Positions 35,231-44,126 of a stretch of 64,000 nt of DNA are shown here, in pieces (within the stretch, counting starts at the first letter, position 1; every line of letters starts with the position of its first letter). The notes under the pieces were generated by a model. That model did no database searches. It was given only the letters and a program-made list of their open reading frames with translations, and was not told the origin of the DNA. The DNA lies in NCBI RefSeq assembly GCF_002849655.1, contig NZ_PDNW01000002.1:248001-312000 (forward strand), in the 5' to 3' direction. The DNA comes from Pollutimonas subterranea. GTDB lineage: Bacteria > Pseudomonadota > Gammaproteobacteria > Burkholderiales > Burkholderiaceae_B. Both the position numbers and the translations under genes were made by a program.

Positions 35231-36214
35231 CTATTTACTGCGTTGATCTGCGGGCAACAAGCTTTCGTCGACAATTGCACTCCAATCGAAAGGCCCCTCT
35301 TCGATTGCCTTCACAAGGACCAGCCCCTTTAGCATGGCATTCATGCCCTCGTAGTCTAGGCGGCCGGGACTCCAGTAAACGCCCTTTGCCGCCATAATGT
35401 CGTTGATGGCGAGCTTGGCAATCTTAGGATCAATTTTGTAATGCTTGGCCAGAATATCTCCGGACTCCTCCGGATTCTTAAGCAGATAATCGACACCCTT
35501 TCGGCGCCCTTCAATAATGGCTTTAATGGTATCTGGATTCTTCTTGAGATAATCGCTGCGCACAATACCCACGGTTTGGGTCAACTTTGGAATCTCGTCC
35601 CCGGACTTGAAAACGACTTTAATGTTTTCTGCTTCACGGCTCAGTACAGGTTCTGTCATGTAGATGACATCGACGGCGCCTTCACGCAAGGCGGTATACG
35701 CCGAGCTGAGGCTGCCCACCGCCTTGCGGTCTACATCAGCCAGGATGCCCCGATTGCTCAGCGCTATGGTCGATACCATATCAGTGACCGACTTCGGACT
35801 GCTGTAACCGAGCTTCTTGCCTTTTAAGTCCATGATCGAGTTCAATGGCGAGTCCTTCTTGGCCACCCAGACGTTATCGGCCAGACTCAGGACTCCGCCA
35901 TGCACGATCGTGAGCTTGACGCCTTGCTTGATAGCCGCAATTGCCGCGGAAAGCGCCACCTCACCATAAGGGATATCAGAAGCAAGCGCATTGCGGACTG
36001 TCGTCCCGCCACCTTGCGAGGTGATGAATCCCGTAACATCGATACCGGCCTCCTTGAAAAATCCTTTTTCCTGGGCGACCGCAAATGGCGTTCCATACAT
36101 CCCATCGGCCCAGTGTGTCACGGTCAGGTTGGTAGCGGATGCCGATGAACAGGCGAAAATGACAGGTAGAACAAGGCCGGACGCTACTTTGGCCAATGCA
36201 GGCTTAAGATTCAT
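35231..36214 (-). CDS. ABC transporter periplasmic substrate-binding protein (NMT1/SsuA-like)
   Basis: 327 residues. A signal peptide of about 27 residues ends near ASA-TN. The NMT1/THI5-like fold shows DGMYGTPFAVAQEKGFFKEAG with the family 'KGFFKEAG' phrase near residue 52 and the DLKGKKLGYS hinge strand near 130. The family binds sulfonates, nitrate, taurine, thiamine precursors and aromatic or dicarboxylic acids, so the ligand stays open. It is the first gene of the operon, divergent from a GntR regulator across 88 bp, which is where control is expected. Confidence 0.87.
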   Translation of the reverse strand: MNLKPALAKVASGLVLPVIFACSSASATNLTVTHWADGMYGTPFAVAQEKGFFKEAGIDVTGFITSQGGGTTVRNALASDIPYGEVALSAAIAAIKQGVKLTIVHGGVLSLADNVWVAKKDSPLNSIMDLKGKKLGYSSPKSVTDMVSTIALSNRGILADVDRKAVGSLSSAYTALREGAVDVIYMTEPVLSREAENIKVVFKSGDEIPKLTQTVGIVRSDYLKKNPDTIKAIIEGRRKGVDYLLKNPEESGDILAKHYKIDPKIAKLAINDIMAAKGVYWSPGRLDYEGMNAMLKGLVLVKAIEEGPFDWSAIVDESLLPADQRSK

Positions 36215-36302
36215 TTTTCGTCTCCTGAATAGGTATAGTAATTTTGTCCTACACTTTTAGATTAAAGTATATCCCTACATTTGTCACGGAAATTTCTCAT
36301 CG

Positions 36303-37034
36303 ATGAACACCGCCAAAAGAAGTAAAGAATCATCCGCAGATGACGGTGTATTGCGCAGCGGCGATATGGTCGAACGAATTGCGGCGACCCTCAAGGAGCA
36401 AATTCTCGAGGGCACGCTGGCGCCAGGACAACGTCTTATTTCCCGCGACCTTATCGAAGAACTGGGGGTTAGCCGCGGGCCGTTGCGCGAAGCGTTCCGC
36501 CGGCTCGCGGAAGATCGGCTCGTCCAGATCATCCCTAATCGCGGCGCACTCGTGCGCCGCCTATCGCATGACGAAATTATTAATCTGTTCCAGATTCGTG
36601 AAGCATTGGAAGGACAGGCAGCACGCCTGGCCGCCCAACGCATCGACGAAGGCGGCAATCGGCAATTCTTCCAGGCAATCGTGGATATGGGTGCGTTGCA
36701 TAAAGAAAAGCAGGAAATCCACCCTTTCATAGTCCATAACCGGGAATTCCACCAAGCCATCGTGAAGCTTAGCGGGAACCCCGAATTGGGCGAGCTGATT
36801 GACCGGTATCAGCTGGCGGTGTTCATGTCATTGTTACGTCAAGTCATCGGCGCAGACCAGTTGATTGTCGACTCTATTTCGCAGCATGAGGCAATAGCGA
36901 GCGCGATTCTTGAAGGCGATTCTGACGCGGCGTACACGGCCATGCAAAAACATCTCTGGCATTCGGCCCACACTATGCTCAAACGTGCCGAACTGAAAAA
37001 TGATCGGCGCCTCACGCCAGCGCTTGTAGAATAA
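36303..37034 (+). CDS. GntR-family (FCD) regulator divergent from the 22-36 kb catabolic cluster
   Basis: 243 residues. Winged helix-turn-helix about 25-85 (LAPGQRLISRDLIEELG, SRGPLREAFRRLAEDRLV, IPNRGALVRRL), then the FCD domain with an HNREFHQAIVKLSGN metal/ligand helix near 145. It is divergent from the ABC receptor gene, the usual position for the regulator of the facing operon. The effector is probably the transported acid or an intermediate (inference). Confidence 0.86.
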   Translation: MNTAKRSKESSADDGVLRSGDMVERIAATLKEQILEGTLAPGQRLISRDLIEELGVSRGPLREAFRRLAEDRLVQIIPNRGALVRRLSHDEIINLFQIREALEGQAARLAAQRIDEGGNRQFFQAIVDMGALHKEKQEIHPFIVHNREFHQAIVKLSGNPELGELIDRYQLAVFMSLLRQVIGADQLIVDSISQHEAIASAILEGDSDAAYTAMQKHLWHSAHTMLKRAELKNDRRLTPALVE

Positions 37035-37071
37035 AAGCGATCTGTCTAAAAATTTGAGGGGAAATTTGCCG

Positions 37072-37587
37072 ATGCGCCGCTTAATGCTTCTTCGCCACGC
37101 CAAAGCCGACAGGCCGGACGGCGTCATCGATCACGAACGCCCTCTTGCAGCACGCGGGCTGCGGCAAAGCAAAGAGATGGGCAGATACATGGCCAAGCAA
37201 GGGCTGGTCCCCGACCTTGCCATCGTGTCCACCGCAAAACGCACGCAAGACACATGGCTGCTGGCGGGCGAAGCCTTTGGCGCAGAAGTGGCCCGGCACG
37301 ACGAACCGCGCATATACGAAGCCGCCTTGGGCGACATCCTTCAGGTCATTTCCGAGACCGACCCTTCCGTACAGACTTTGCTGCTGGTGGGACACAACCC
37401 CGGATTCGAACGCCTGGCGACAACGCTGGCCGGCGCAGGCCGCGCCGCAGCATTATCCCGACTTGAACGCGAGTATCCGACGGCAGCGCTTGCCGTCATT
37501 GATTTTTCCGTGGACAACTGGACGGAAGCGACTGTGGGCAGCGGTTATCTCGACCGTTTCGAGACCGTCGCGTCCATCAGCAACTGA
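37072..37587 (+). CDS. sixA: Phosphohistidine phosphatase SixA-like
   Basis: 171 residues of the histidine phosphatase superfamily. The nucleophile histidine is in LLRHAKADRP (residues 5-14), the second histidine in LLVGHNPGFERL (about 110), and the ISTAKRTQDTW-type loop (VSTAKRTQDT) lies between. The ATG at 37072 has GAGGGG upstream and is preferred over a TTG at 37054. SixA removes phosphate from histidine phosphotransfer proteins, including the nitrogen PTS. Ordinary housekeeping gene downstream of the GntR gene. Confidence 0.88.
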   Translation: MRRLMLLRHAKADRPDGVIDHERPLAARGLRQSKEMGRYMAKQGLVPDLAIVSTAKRTQDTWLLAGEAFGAEVARHDEPRIYEAALGDILQVISETDPSVQTLLLVGHNPGFERLATTLAGAGRAAALSRLEREYPTAALAVIDFSVDNWTEATVGSGYLDRFETVASISN

Positions 37588-37612
37588 TAATCGCTACACA
37601 GCATGCTGAATA

Positions 37613-37642
37613 GCCGCAGGATCCGGGGCGGCACCCTGCGGC
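37613..37642. terminator. Hairpin between convergent sixA and carboxynorspermidine dehydrogenase genes
   Basis: GCCGCAGG (37613-37620) and CCTGCGGC (37635-37642) form a perfect 8-bp stem with a 14-base loop. It sits midway between the two convergent stops and could serve both. No long T-run is present. Confidence 0.45.
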
Positions 37643-37669
37643 ATTCGATTCCGCTGCGATGAGGTGCAC

Positions 37670-38959
37670 TCAACCGTACTGAAGAAGCTGGCTTGACGCC
37701 AAAGTGTCGACCTCTTCCTGCTCGGGTTCGACAACCCGGTCTCCTTGGGCGTCGCGAATGCGGGTCACCAGTCCCATCCGGTTCATCAGCGCGATGAAAG
37801 GCACCGGGTCGAGTTCCTCGACATTGGCCATCTCGCCGATGTCCCAGGTCCCGTCGGCGATCAGCATGGCCGCCGCCACGACAGGCACGCCGGCGGTATA
37901 GGAAATAGCCTGGCTACCGACCTCTTCAAAACATGTCTTGTGATCGCAAACGTTATAGATCAGAACTTCCTGCGGTTGGCCGTTTTTGTGGCCCTTGATC
38001 AGGTCGCCAATGCAGGTCTTGCCGGTGTAGTCGGGCGCTAGCGACGCGGGATCCGGCAACACGGCCTTGATGACTTCCAGCGGCACGATTTCCTGGCCCC
38101 TGGCTGTGCGCACCGGCTGCTCGGATAAAAGGCCCAGGTTCTTCAAGACAGTGAACACATTGATGTAGTGGTCGCTGAACCCCATCCAGAAACGGATGTT
38201 CGGTACGCCGAGGTTTTTCGACATGGAGTGAAGCTCGTCGTGTCCCGTCAGGTAGGTCGTGCTCAGGCCCGTCACCGGCATGTCCCAATCCTTGCGGTGC
38301 TCGAACATTGCGTTGGCCTTCCAGGCGTTGTCTTCCCAGGACCAGGCGGTAGAGACAAACTCCCGGAAGTTGATTTCGGGATCAAAGTTGGTCGCAAAGT
38401 ATCGTCCGTGGCTGCCGGCGTTGATGTCGATGATATCGATGGATTCCACGCTGTCGAAATGCGTATCCATCGCATAACGCGCGTAGGCATTGACCACGCC
38501 TGGATCAAAGCCCACGCCCAGCACGGCCGTTACCCGGGCATCCTTGCACGCTTGGCGCCGCTTCCACTCGTAATTGCCGTACCAGGGCGGAGCCTCGCAC
38601 ACTTTATCCGGATCTTCGTGAATGGCGGTATCCAGGTAGGCCGCGCCCGTTTCAATGCATGCAGCCAGCACCGACATGTTGAGGAACGGCGAACCAACAT
38701 TGATGACGATTTGGCTGCGAGTAGCGCGAATCAGGAACTTGGTCGCTTCGATGTCCATGGCGTCAAGCGCATGCGCTTGCAGGGTTCCGGCTCGCTGCAA
38801 GCTGCCTTTTTCATGGACGGATTCGATGATTGCCTGGCACTTGGCCAGCGTGCGCGACGCAATATGAATGTCGCCGAGCACGGCATTGTTCTGGGCGCAT
38901 TTATGTGCAACCACCCGAGCCACCCCGCCCCCGCCAATAATTAATATGTTGCGCTTCAT
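37670..38959 (-). CDS. Carboxynorspermidine/carboxyspermidine dehydrogenase (saccharopine dehydrogenase family)
   Basis: 429 residues from the ATG at 38959. Rossmann motif ILIIGGGGVARVVAHK at residues 4-19, then the saccharopine-dehydrogenase-like body with AYLDTAIHEDPDKV, VLGVGFDPGVVNAYARYA and WMGFSDHYINVF. It condenses aspartate semialdehyde with putrescine or diaminopropane using NADPH to form carboxyspermidine or carboxynorspermidine. The decarboxylase gene nspC lies 31 bp upstream, which confirms the pathway. The frame is open upstream to 39070, inside nspC, but that extension is not family-like. Confidence 0.9.
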   Translation of the reverse strand: MKRNILIIGGGGVARVVAHKCAQNNAVLGDIHIASRTLAKCQAIIESVHEKGSLQRAGTLQAHALDAMDIEATKFLIRATRSQIVINVGSPFLNMSVLAACIETGAAYLDTAIHEDPDKVCEAPPWYGNYEWKRRQACKDARVTAVLGVGFDPGVVNAYARYAMDTHFDSVESIDIIDINAGSHGRYFATNFDPEINFREFVSTAWSWEDNAWKANAMFEHRKDWDMPVTGLSTTYLTGHDELHSMSKNLGVPNIRFWMGFSDHYINVFTVLKNLGLLSEQPVRTARGQEIVPLEVIKAVLPDPASLAPDYTGKTCIGDLIKGHKNGQPQEVLIYNVCDHKTCFEEVGSQAISYTAGVPVVAAAMLIADGTWDIGEMANVEELDPVPFIALMNRMGLVTRIRDAQGDRVVEPEQEEVDTLASSQLLQYG

Positions 38960-38990
38960 TTGCTTATCTCTCAAGATTGAACATCCGCTG

Positions 38991-40088
38991 TCAGGACAGG
39001 CTGCTGACAAAGTCATCAAAGGAAAACTGGCGTACCACCCGCACACTGCCATCGATTTCCTTGATGGCAATGGCCGGCATGTGAATTCCGTTAAACCAGT
39101 TCTTCTTCACCATGGTGTAGCCGCCCGCGTCACCGATCGAGATGCGATCACCTACTTGCAGCGGCTGCTCAAAATTTGCTTCCCCGAAAATATCTCCGGC
39201 CAGGCAGGTTTTCCCGCAAACCTGGTAAGTGTGATCACCCTGGCCGGTTCCGATGGGTGCGGTCTCGCGATAAATCAACAGATCCAGCATATGTGCTTCG
39301 GTGGAACTATCGACCACCGCCAGGTTCTTGCCCTTGAAGCCGATATCGAGCACGCTGACTTCCAGCGTTGTGGTGTGGCGCACGGCTGCTTCGCCGGGCT
39401 CGAGGTACACCTGCACGCCGTAGGTCTGTGCAAAGCGGCGCAAGCGCTCGCAGAACGCATCCAGGGAATAGCCAGGCGATGTAAAGCTGATACCGCCGCC
39501 CAGGCTGACCCAGTTCAGTTTATGCAATATCGCGCCATAGCGGCGCTCGACCTCGGTCAACAGCTCATCGAAACGCTCGAAATCCCGGTTCTCGCAATTA
39601 TTGTGGATCATCACGCCATCAAGGTCTTCGATGATAGCCAGGATACGGGCTGGGTCGGACTCACCCAGGCGGCTGAAGGTGCGAGCCGGATCGGCCAGAT
39701 CGAAGCTGGCGCAACTGACGCCCGGATTTAAGCGCAGGCCTTTGGGCTTGTCGCCAGCGAACGACGCGAATCGTTCGAACTGGCTAATCGAATTGAAAAT
39801 GATTTTGTCGCTGTGTGCCACGACCTCTTCAATTTCATGATCGGCAAACGCCACGCTGTAGGCATGGGTTTCACCGCCGAATTTTTGATGGCCCAGCTTG
39901 ACTTCGTACAGGGACGACGAGGTGGTCCCATCCATGTGCTGCTGCATCAGGTCGAATACAGACCAGGTGGCAAAGCACTTGAGCGCCAGCAAGACCTTGG
40001 CGCCAGAACGTTCTCGAACCTGGTCGATAATGCGTAGGTTGCGCAGCAAGGCTGCCTTGTCGATCAGATAGTAGGGTGTGGAAATCAT
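38991..40088 (-). CDS. nspC: Carboxynorspermidine decarboxylase
   Basis: PLP-dependent alanine-racemase-fold decarboxylase of 365 residues that yields spermidine or norspermidine. The PLP lysine is in VLLALKCFATWSVFD (about residue 38), the family's HNNCENRDF is near 165, and the second-half active-site cysteine in CGKTCLAGDIFGE near 295. The start overlaps the upstream regulator stop (ATGA), so translation is coupled. This alternative spermidine route makes the cell independent of S-adenosylmethionine decarboxylase. Confidence 0.93.
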   Translation of the reverse strand: MISTPYYLIDKAALLRNLRIIDQVRERSGAKVLLALKCFATWSVFDLMQQHMDGTTSSSLYEVKLGHQKFGGETHAYSVAFADHEIEEVVAHSDKIIFNSISQFERFASFAGDKPKGLRLNPGVSCASFDLADPARTFSRLGESDPARILAIIEDLDGVMIHNNCENRDFERFDELLTEVERRYGAILHKLNWVSLGGGISFTSPGYSLDAFCERLRRFAQTYGVQVYLEPGEAAVRHTTTLEVSVLDIGFKGKNLAVVDSSTEAHMLDLLIYRETAPIGTGQGDHTYQVCGKTCLAGDIFGEANFEQPLQVGDRISIGDAGGYTMVKKNWFNGIHMPAIAIKEIDGSVRVVRQFSFDDFVSSLS

Positions 40089-40432
40089 GTGGATCGTTCA
40101 ACCGGTTTGCGGCCGCGCTTCTTGTGCGCGCCCGATTTATCGCCGTGATGATCGATGATCACGGGAGGATGATTGGGAAAGGTCGCCACCAGTTCAAGCT
40201 GGCCGCCTATGCATTCGACATAGTGGCGCAAGGTCGACAGCAGCATGTCGCTACGCTTTTCAAGCCGCGAGATCGTGTCCTGGCCAACACCCAGGGCGGC
40301 CGCCATCTCTTCCTGGGTCTGCCCGGTACGCTTGCGCAGTTCTTTCAAAGTGGTTGGCGCCATGGCATTTGCCGTGATCGGCAGGCCGCAATCAGCAGCC
40401 AATGCAGGTACCTCGTCGTGTTTTTTTGCCAT
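40085..40432 (-). CDS. XRE-family (HigA/Cro-like) regulator heading the carboxynorspermidine operon
   Basis: 115 residues with a helix-turn-helix at about 27-80 (LKELRKRTGQTQEEMAAALG, VGQDTISRLEKRSDMLLSTL) and a C-terminal tail ending in basic KKRGRK. It resembles antitoxin-type XRE proteins, but no toxin gene is adjacent. Instead it overlaps nspC by 4 bp. A sigma70-like promoter and a repeat of CATATG lie just upstream. Autoregulation and control of polyamine synthesis are likely inferences. Confidence 0.82.
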   Translation of the reverse strand: MAKKHDEVPALAADCGLPITANAMAPTTLKELRKRTGQTQEEMAAALGVGQDTISRLEKRSDMLLSTLRHYVECIGGQLELVATFPNHPPVIIDHHGDKSGAHKKRGRKPVERST

Positions 40433-40466
40433 GCCGACAGCTCGTTCCGCTGGAAGTCAAGGCGGA

Positions 40467-40495
40467 ATTATGGCTTAAAGATCATATGTCGTCAA
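40467..40495 (-). promoter_or_regulatory. Sigma70-like promoter of the XRE-nspC operon
   Basis: Minus strand TTGACG (40495-40490) and CATAAT (40472-40467) are spaced by 17 bp. It lies 34 bp before the XRE ATG, giving a short leader. Confidence 0.6.
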
Positions 40496-40504
40496 ATCCA
40501 TATG
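40483..40504. promoter_or_regulatory. CATATG repeat overlapping the XRE-nspC promoter
   Basis: Two self-complementary CATATG boxes (40483-40488 and 40499-40504) are 16 bp centre to centre and bracket the -35 hexamer. This layout would let the XRE dimer block its own promoter. The repeat is seen; its use is inferred. Confidence 0.5.
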
Positions 40505-40594
40505 TTCGGCTTGTGTACGACCAGGTTTTCTTAAATAGCCTACGGCGGATACGTATGTCCTTCGAAGAACGCCGTAAACCCGTTGCAATGAAAA

Positions 40595-40634
40595 GCACCT
40601 CATAGGGTTGGAGACTCCCAACCTTATGAGGTGC
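40595..40634 (-). terminator. Rho-independent terminator of the SYLF lipoprotein gene
   Basis: A 17-bp stem with one wobble: GCACCTCATAGGGTTGG (40595-40611) pairs with CCAACCTTATGAGGTGC (40618-40634) around a 6-base loop. On the minus strand it is followed by TTTTC, so it ends transcription of the gene stopping at 40712. Confidence 0.8.
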
Positions 40635-40711
40635 ATGATCGCGCAACAACGGCTTTATGCCCAGAGCCAGAGACACCTGGCTGCTCTCTGGGAAGTACGG
40701 ATTCCTACACG

Positions 40712-41335
40712 TTATTTGACAGCGCCGGACGCGGCCGCGCCGCGGTCATCGATCCGGTTAATCTTGGTGCCCTCCAGAGATACCCCTGCCATCAAGCCCG
40801 CATTTGTCATGACAAAGCCGACGACGGGTTCGCGCATGGTTCTTGTGTCAAAGGATCCAGTAGCGCTCAAGTTGGCGACGGCCACCGTCGCGTCAACGCC
40901 TGCGGTCCATCCTTTGCTGCGTTGAAAGTGATCGAGCGCTTCTTGTGTTTTGAATACCAGGATGATGGCCTTGGATTGGGCGCCAGCCTGCAGACCGAAT
41001 GATCCGCTTGATGTGCTGTAGTAGCCTTGATTCTGGCCGCCCACTCTCAGTACCCCATCACCATGCTCGGCGCCGACCACCAAACTGGCGCCGAGGACTT
41101 TCGGAAATATGAGCACGCCCTTGGCTTGCGACACCAGTTCTCTGGAATGTGGCGCAACTTCGTAGAGGCGTTCCAGGGCAGCGTCGGCCCGCGAGTTGAT
41201 ATCATCGCGCCGTTCAACACCGGTCTGTTGCTCGCGGGGAAGCGTGGTCGTGCAAGCCGTCATGGCTAATGCAGCCGTAGCCACGGAGATGGCAATTAAC
41301 ATGCGGCGGGGCTTGGCGGTCATTTTTATACTCAT
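40712..41335 (-). CDS. SYLF (Ysc84) domain lipoprotein
   Basis: 207 residues from the ATG at 41335, preceded by CAGGAG. Type II signal peptide RRMLIAISVATAALAMTAC gives a lipidated cysteine near residue 27. The SYLF domain shows the KGVLIFPKVLGASLVVGAEHGDG stretch, in short form VLIFPKVLGASLVVG, and YYSTSSGSFGLQAGAQSKAI. SYLF proteins bind lipids, and bacterial ones are envelope-associated stress proteins of unclear role. Confidence 0.87.
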   Translation of the reverse strand: MSIKMTAKPRRMLIAISVATAALAMTACTTTLPREQQTGVERRDDINSRADAALERLYEVAPHSRELVSQAKGVLIFPKVLGASLVVGAEHGDGVLRVGGQNQGYYSTSSGSFGLQAGAQSKAIILVFKTQEALDHFQRSKGWTAGVDATVAVANLSATGSFDTRTMREPVVGFVMTNAGLMAGVSLEGTKINRIDDRGAAASGAVK

Positions 41336-41412
41336 TTTATTCTCCTGGTATGAATCTAAAGTACATCCTTCGCGAGCTGCCAGCAAGAAGCATTCCCGGC
41401 CTTCGACATAAC

Positions 41413-41751
41413 TCATGAACTGCTACCGGCAGGCTGCAGGGCAATGACGGCCATACCTACGAGCGCGATACCGGCCCCCGCTATATCCCACCGCGTCAGC
41501 TCAACGCCATCGACGATGCGCAGCCATAACAGGGCAACGGCAATATACATGCCGCCGTACGCGGCATAGGTGCGGCCGGCCGCAGTGGGATGCAGCGTCA
41601 GCAGCCACGCAAAAAGAGCCAGGGAAATGGCTGCCGGCAGCAAGAGCAGAATACTTTTACCTTGTTTCAGGACAAGCCACGGCAGATAGCAGCCGATAAT
41701 TTCCGCCAAGGCCGTTACGGCGAATAATAGACTCAAGCGCAGAATATCCAA
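41413..41751 (-). CDS. ynfA: YnfA family (UPF0060) inner-membrane protein
   Basis: 112 residues, four membrane segments, with the family phrases [11 protein letters not shown] (residues 16-26) and [18 protein letters not shown] (about 66-83). YnfA is a four-helix membrane protein akin to small multidrug transporters. Immediately upstream of the SYLF gene on the same strand (77 bp gap), though a shared function is not evident. Confidence 0.9.
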   Translation of the reverse strand: MDILRLSLLFAVTALAEIIGCYLPWLVLKQGKSILLLLPAAISLALFAWLLTLHPTAAGRTYAAYGGMYIAVALLWLRIVDGVELTRWDIAGAGIALVGMAVIALQPAGSSS

Positions 41752-42112
41752 GACAACTTCCTATGCAATGGTTTGTCCGTTCCCCCTGAACCATAAAGGC
41801 CGATAAGGCCCCACGCCAGCAAACCCGAAGCGTGCCTCGCCCACACGACAAATAAGGGTTCGACGATGATAGCATCGGGGCGCCCTCCCCAGGCGCTGCG
41901 GCGGTTCGCTGCCAGGCAATCCCGGCAGCGCACGGGAGCATCTAATCTTCCACTTCACCATACGGATATCTACCAATATCGGACAAATTCAACAGTTGCC
42001 GAAGACAGCTCGAAAACTGTTATTGTGAGTATGGTTAACTGCATATTTCAATACAACCGAATCTCGTGATCGAACTGAAAAAAATATTGTGTAGAGCACG
42101 TAAAGATCAATC
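41752..42112. other. 361-bp intergenic region between divergent ynfA and sensor kinase genes
   Basis: No convincing gene. It contains several GC-rich inverted repeats near 41885-41935 and an AT-rich part near the kinase start that probably holds its promoter. I compared it with common structured RNAs (6S, SRP, tmRNA, RNase P) and saw no match. Confidence 0.5.
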
Positions 42113-44076
42113 ATGCAAAAAGACCAAAAAGAGCAAGACGGCAAAGCCAACGTCCTTAATACCGATGCATTAGTAAATAGCGGACGATTCGAGCTGCTGG
42201 TCCACGCCATCAAAGACTATGCCATCTACCTTCTCGATCTGAAGGGATACATTATTAGCTGGAACACCGGCGCGGAGCGGTTCAAGGGCTATACGGCACA
42301 GGAGATTATTGGCCGGCATTTTTCGTGCTTATACACTGAAGAAGACCAAAACGCTGGCGTCCCGGCGCGCGCGCTGGCCATCGCGGCGGAACAAGGACAG
42401 TACGAAGTCGAAGGCTTGCGCGTGCGTAAAGACGGAAGCCGATTCTGGGCCAGCATTGTGATCGACCCGGTTCGCGATGAGAACGGAACATTGATCGGCT
42501 ATGCCAAGGTGGCGCGAGACCTCACCGACAAGAAGGCGGCCGACCAAGCCCTCTTCGAAAGTGAACAACGGTTTCGGCTATTGGTGCAGGGGGGGTCCGC
42601 GACTATGCAATCTATATGCTTGATCCGAACGGTTACGTCATCGACTGGAATTCCGGCGCTGTGCTTATTAAAGGCTATTCTTCCGACGAAATCATCGGCC
42701 GCCACTTTTCCTGCTTTTACACGCAGGAAGATCGCGAACTGGGCGAGCCCGAACGGGGTCTTGCGATTGCGTTGCAGCACAATACATTCCAGAACGAAGG
42801 TTGGCGCGTCCGCAAGGACGGTTCGCATTTCTGGGCCAGTATCGTTATTGACCCCATTTACAACGAAACCGGAAAACTAATAGGCTTTGCCAAGGTTACC
42901 CGTGACATCACCGAGCGCAAGCGGACGCAAGACGAAGTCGACAGGCAGAGGGATATCCTGAGCCACGCCCAAAAACTGGAGGCCATCGGCCGAATAACTG
43001 GCGGCGTGGCCCATGACTTCAATAATTTCCTTACGATCATTCGTTCCGCCGCTGACTTGCTCGGCATGCACAGCCTACCGGCGGAAAAGCGATCACGATA
43101 TGTTGAAATCATCATTGAAACAGCCGGACGGGCGGCCCTCTTGACGCAGCAACTGCTTGCCTTCGCGCGAGAGCAGCCGCTACATCCCAAAGTGTTCGAC
43201 ATAGCCTCTCGTATCCATGGATTGAAGCATGTTATCGAAATGACCCTCGGAGCCAGCGTCAACATAAACATTGGGCTTCCAGCAGATTTATGGGCTGTCC
43301 ACGCCGATGCCAGCCAGTTTGACACTGCCATCCTCAACTTAGTCATTAATGCACGCGATGCAATGCCAGCTGGCGGCACTCTGCAAGTTGGTGCTCGCAA
43401 TGCTACCAGCCTGCCCCCGTTACGCGGACATACCGACGTTGTCGGCACGCTTGGGCGTTTTATTGCGGTTACGATCGGCGATACCGGGAGCGGCATCGAA
43501 CCTTCGCTTATCGAACAAATATTCGAGCCTTTTTTCACAACGAAAGAAATCAATAAAGGTACCGGCTTGGGTCTTAGCCAAGTATATGGGTTTGCAAAAC
43601 AGTCGGGCGGCGAAGTCATTGTGGAAAGTCAGCTGGGCAGTGGCACGACCTTTACCTTATTCCTTCCATGTGCCACGGCGCAGCATCCGCCATCCGTTTC
43701 CAATACTACTGTCGATGAGCGAAGAAACGTTCAGCCGAGCAATGTACTACTTGTCGAGGACAACGAGCTTGTAGGAGCATTTGCACAGAGTATGCTCACC
43801 GATGTGGGCCATAACGTGACCTGGGTAGTAAATGGCGAAGCCGCACTGGCCATGCTTGCTGCCCGACGCGCCAACTTTAATCTCGTCTTGTCGGACATTC
43901 TGATGCCTGGCATCAACGGGATTGAATTGGGAAAAGAGATTCGGCGTCGCTGGCCAGATTTACGGGTAGTGCTCAGCAGCGGCTATAGCCCCGCCCTGGC
44001 CCAGGAGGGTGACCATGGGTTTGAGTTCCTGCAAAAGCCCTACACCCTCGATCACTTGCTTGCGATTATTCGATGA
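42113..44076 (+). pseudogene. PAS-PAS hybrid histidine kinase/receiver, split by a frameshift in a G7 tract
   Basis: Two overlapping frames encode one protein of about 654 residues. The first (42113-42880) carries a PAS domain, DYAIYLLDLKGYIISWN to VARDLTDKKAADQ, then leaves frame. The second (open before 42616, to 44076) carries a near-duplicate PAS (DYAIYMLDPNGYVIDWN), the dimerisation helix with phospho-histidine in GGVAHDFNNFLTI, the ATPase domain with NLVINARDAMP and GTGLGLSQVYGF, and a receiver domain with the phospho-aspartate in LVLSDILMPG. The break is in GGGGGGG (42589-42595): after LLVQ the family expects GVRDYAI, which needs two fewer or one more G. This is a sequencing error, a real inactivation or slipped-strand phase variation. 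The type call is provisional. Confidence 0.85.
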
Positions 44077-44126
44077 ACGCGGCAATGAACGCAATGTTGA
44101 AACGATAATAACCCACGCGTATCGAA

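Noticed and set aside
40482-40676. 64-codon minus-strand frame as toxin partner of the XRE protein
   Set aside because: It spans the terminator hairpin and the XRE promoter, and shows no RelE/HigB-like pattern.
41733-41941. Short hydrophobic frames upstream of ynfA
   Set aside because: Overlapping frames without ribosome sites or family features; more likely leader DNA of ynfA.
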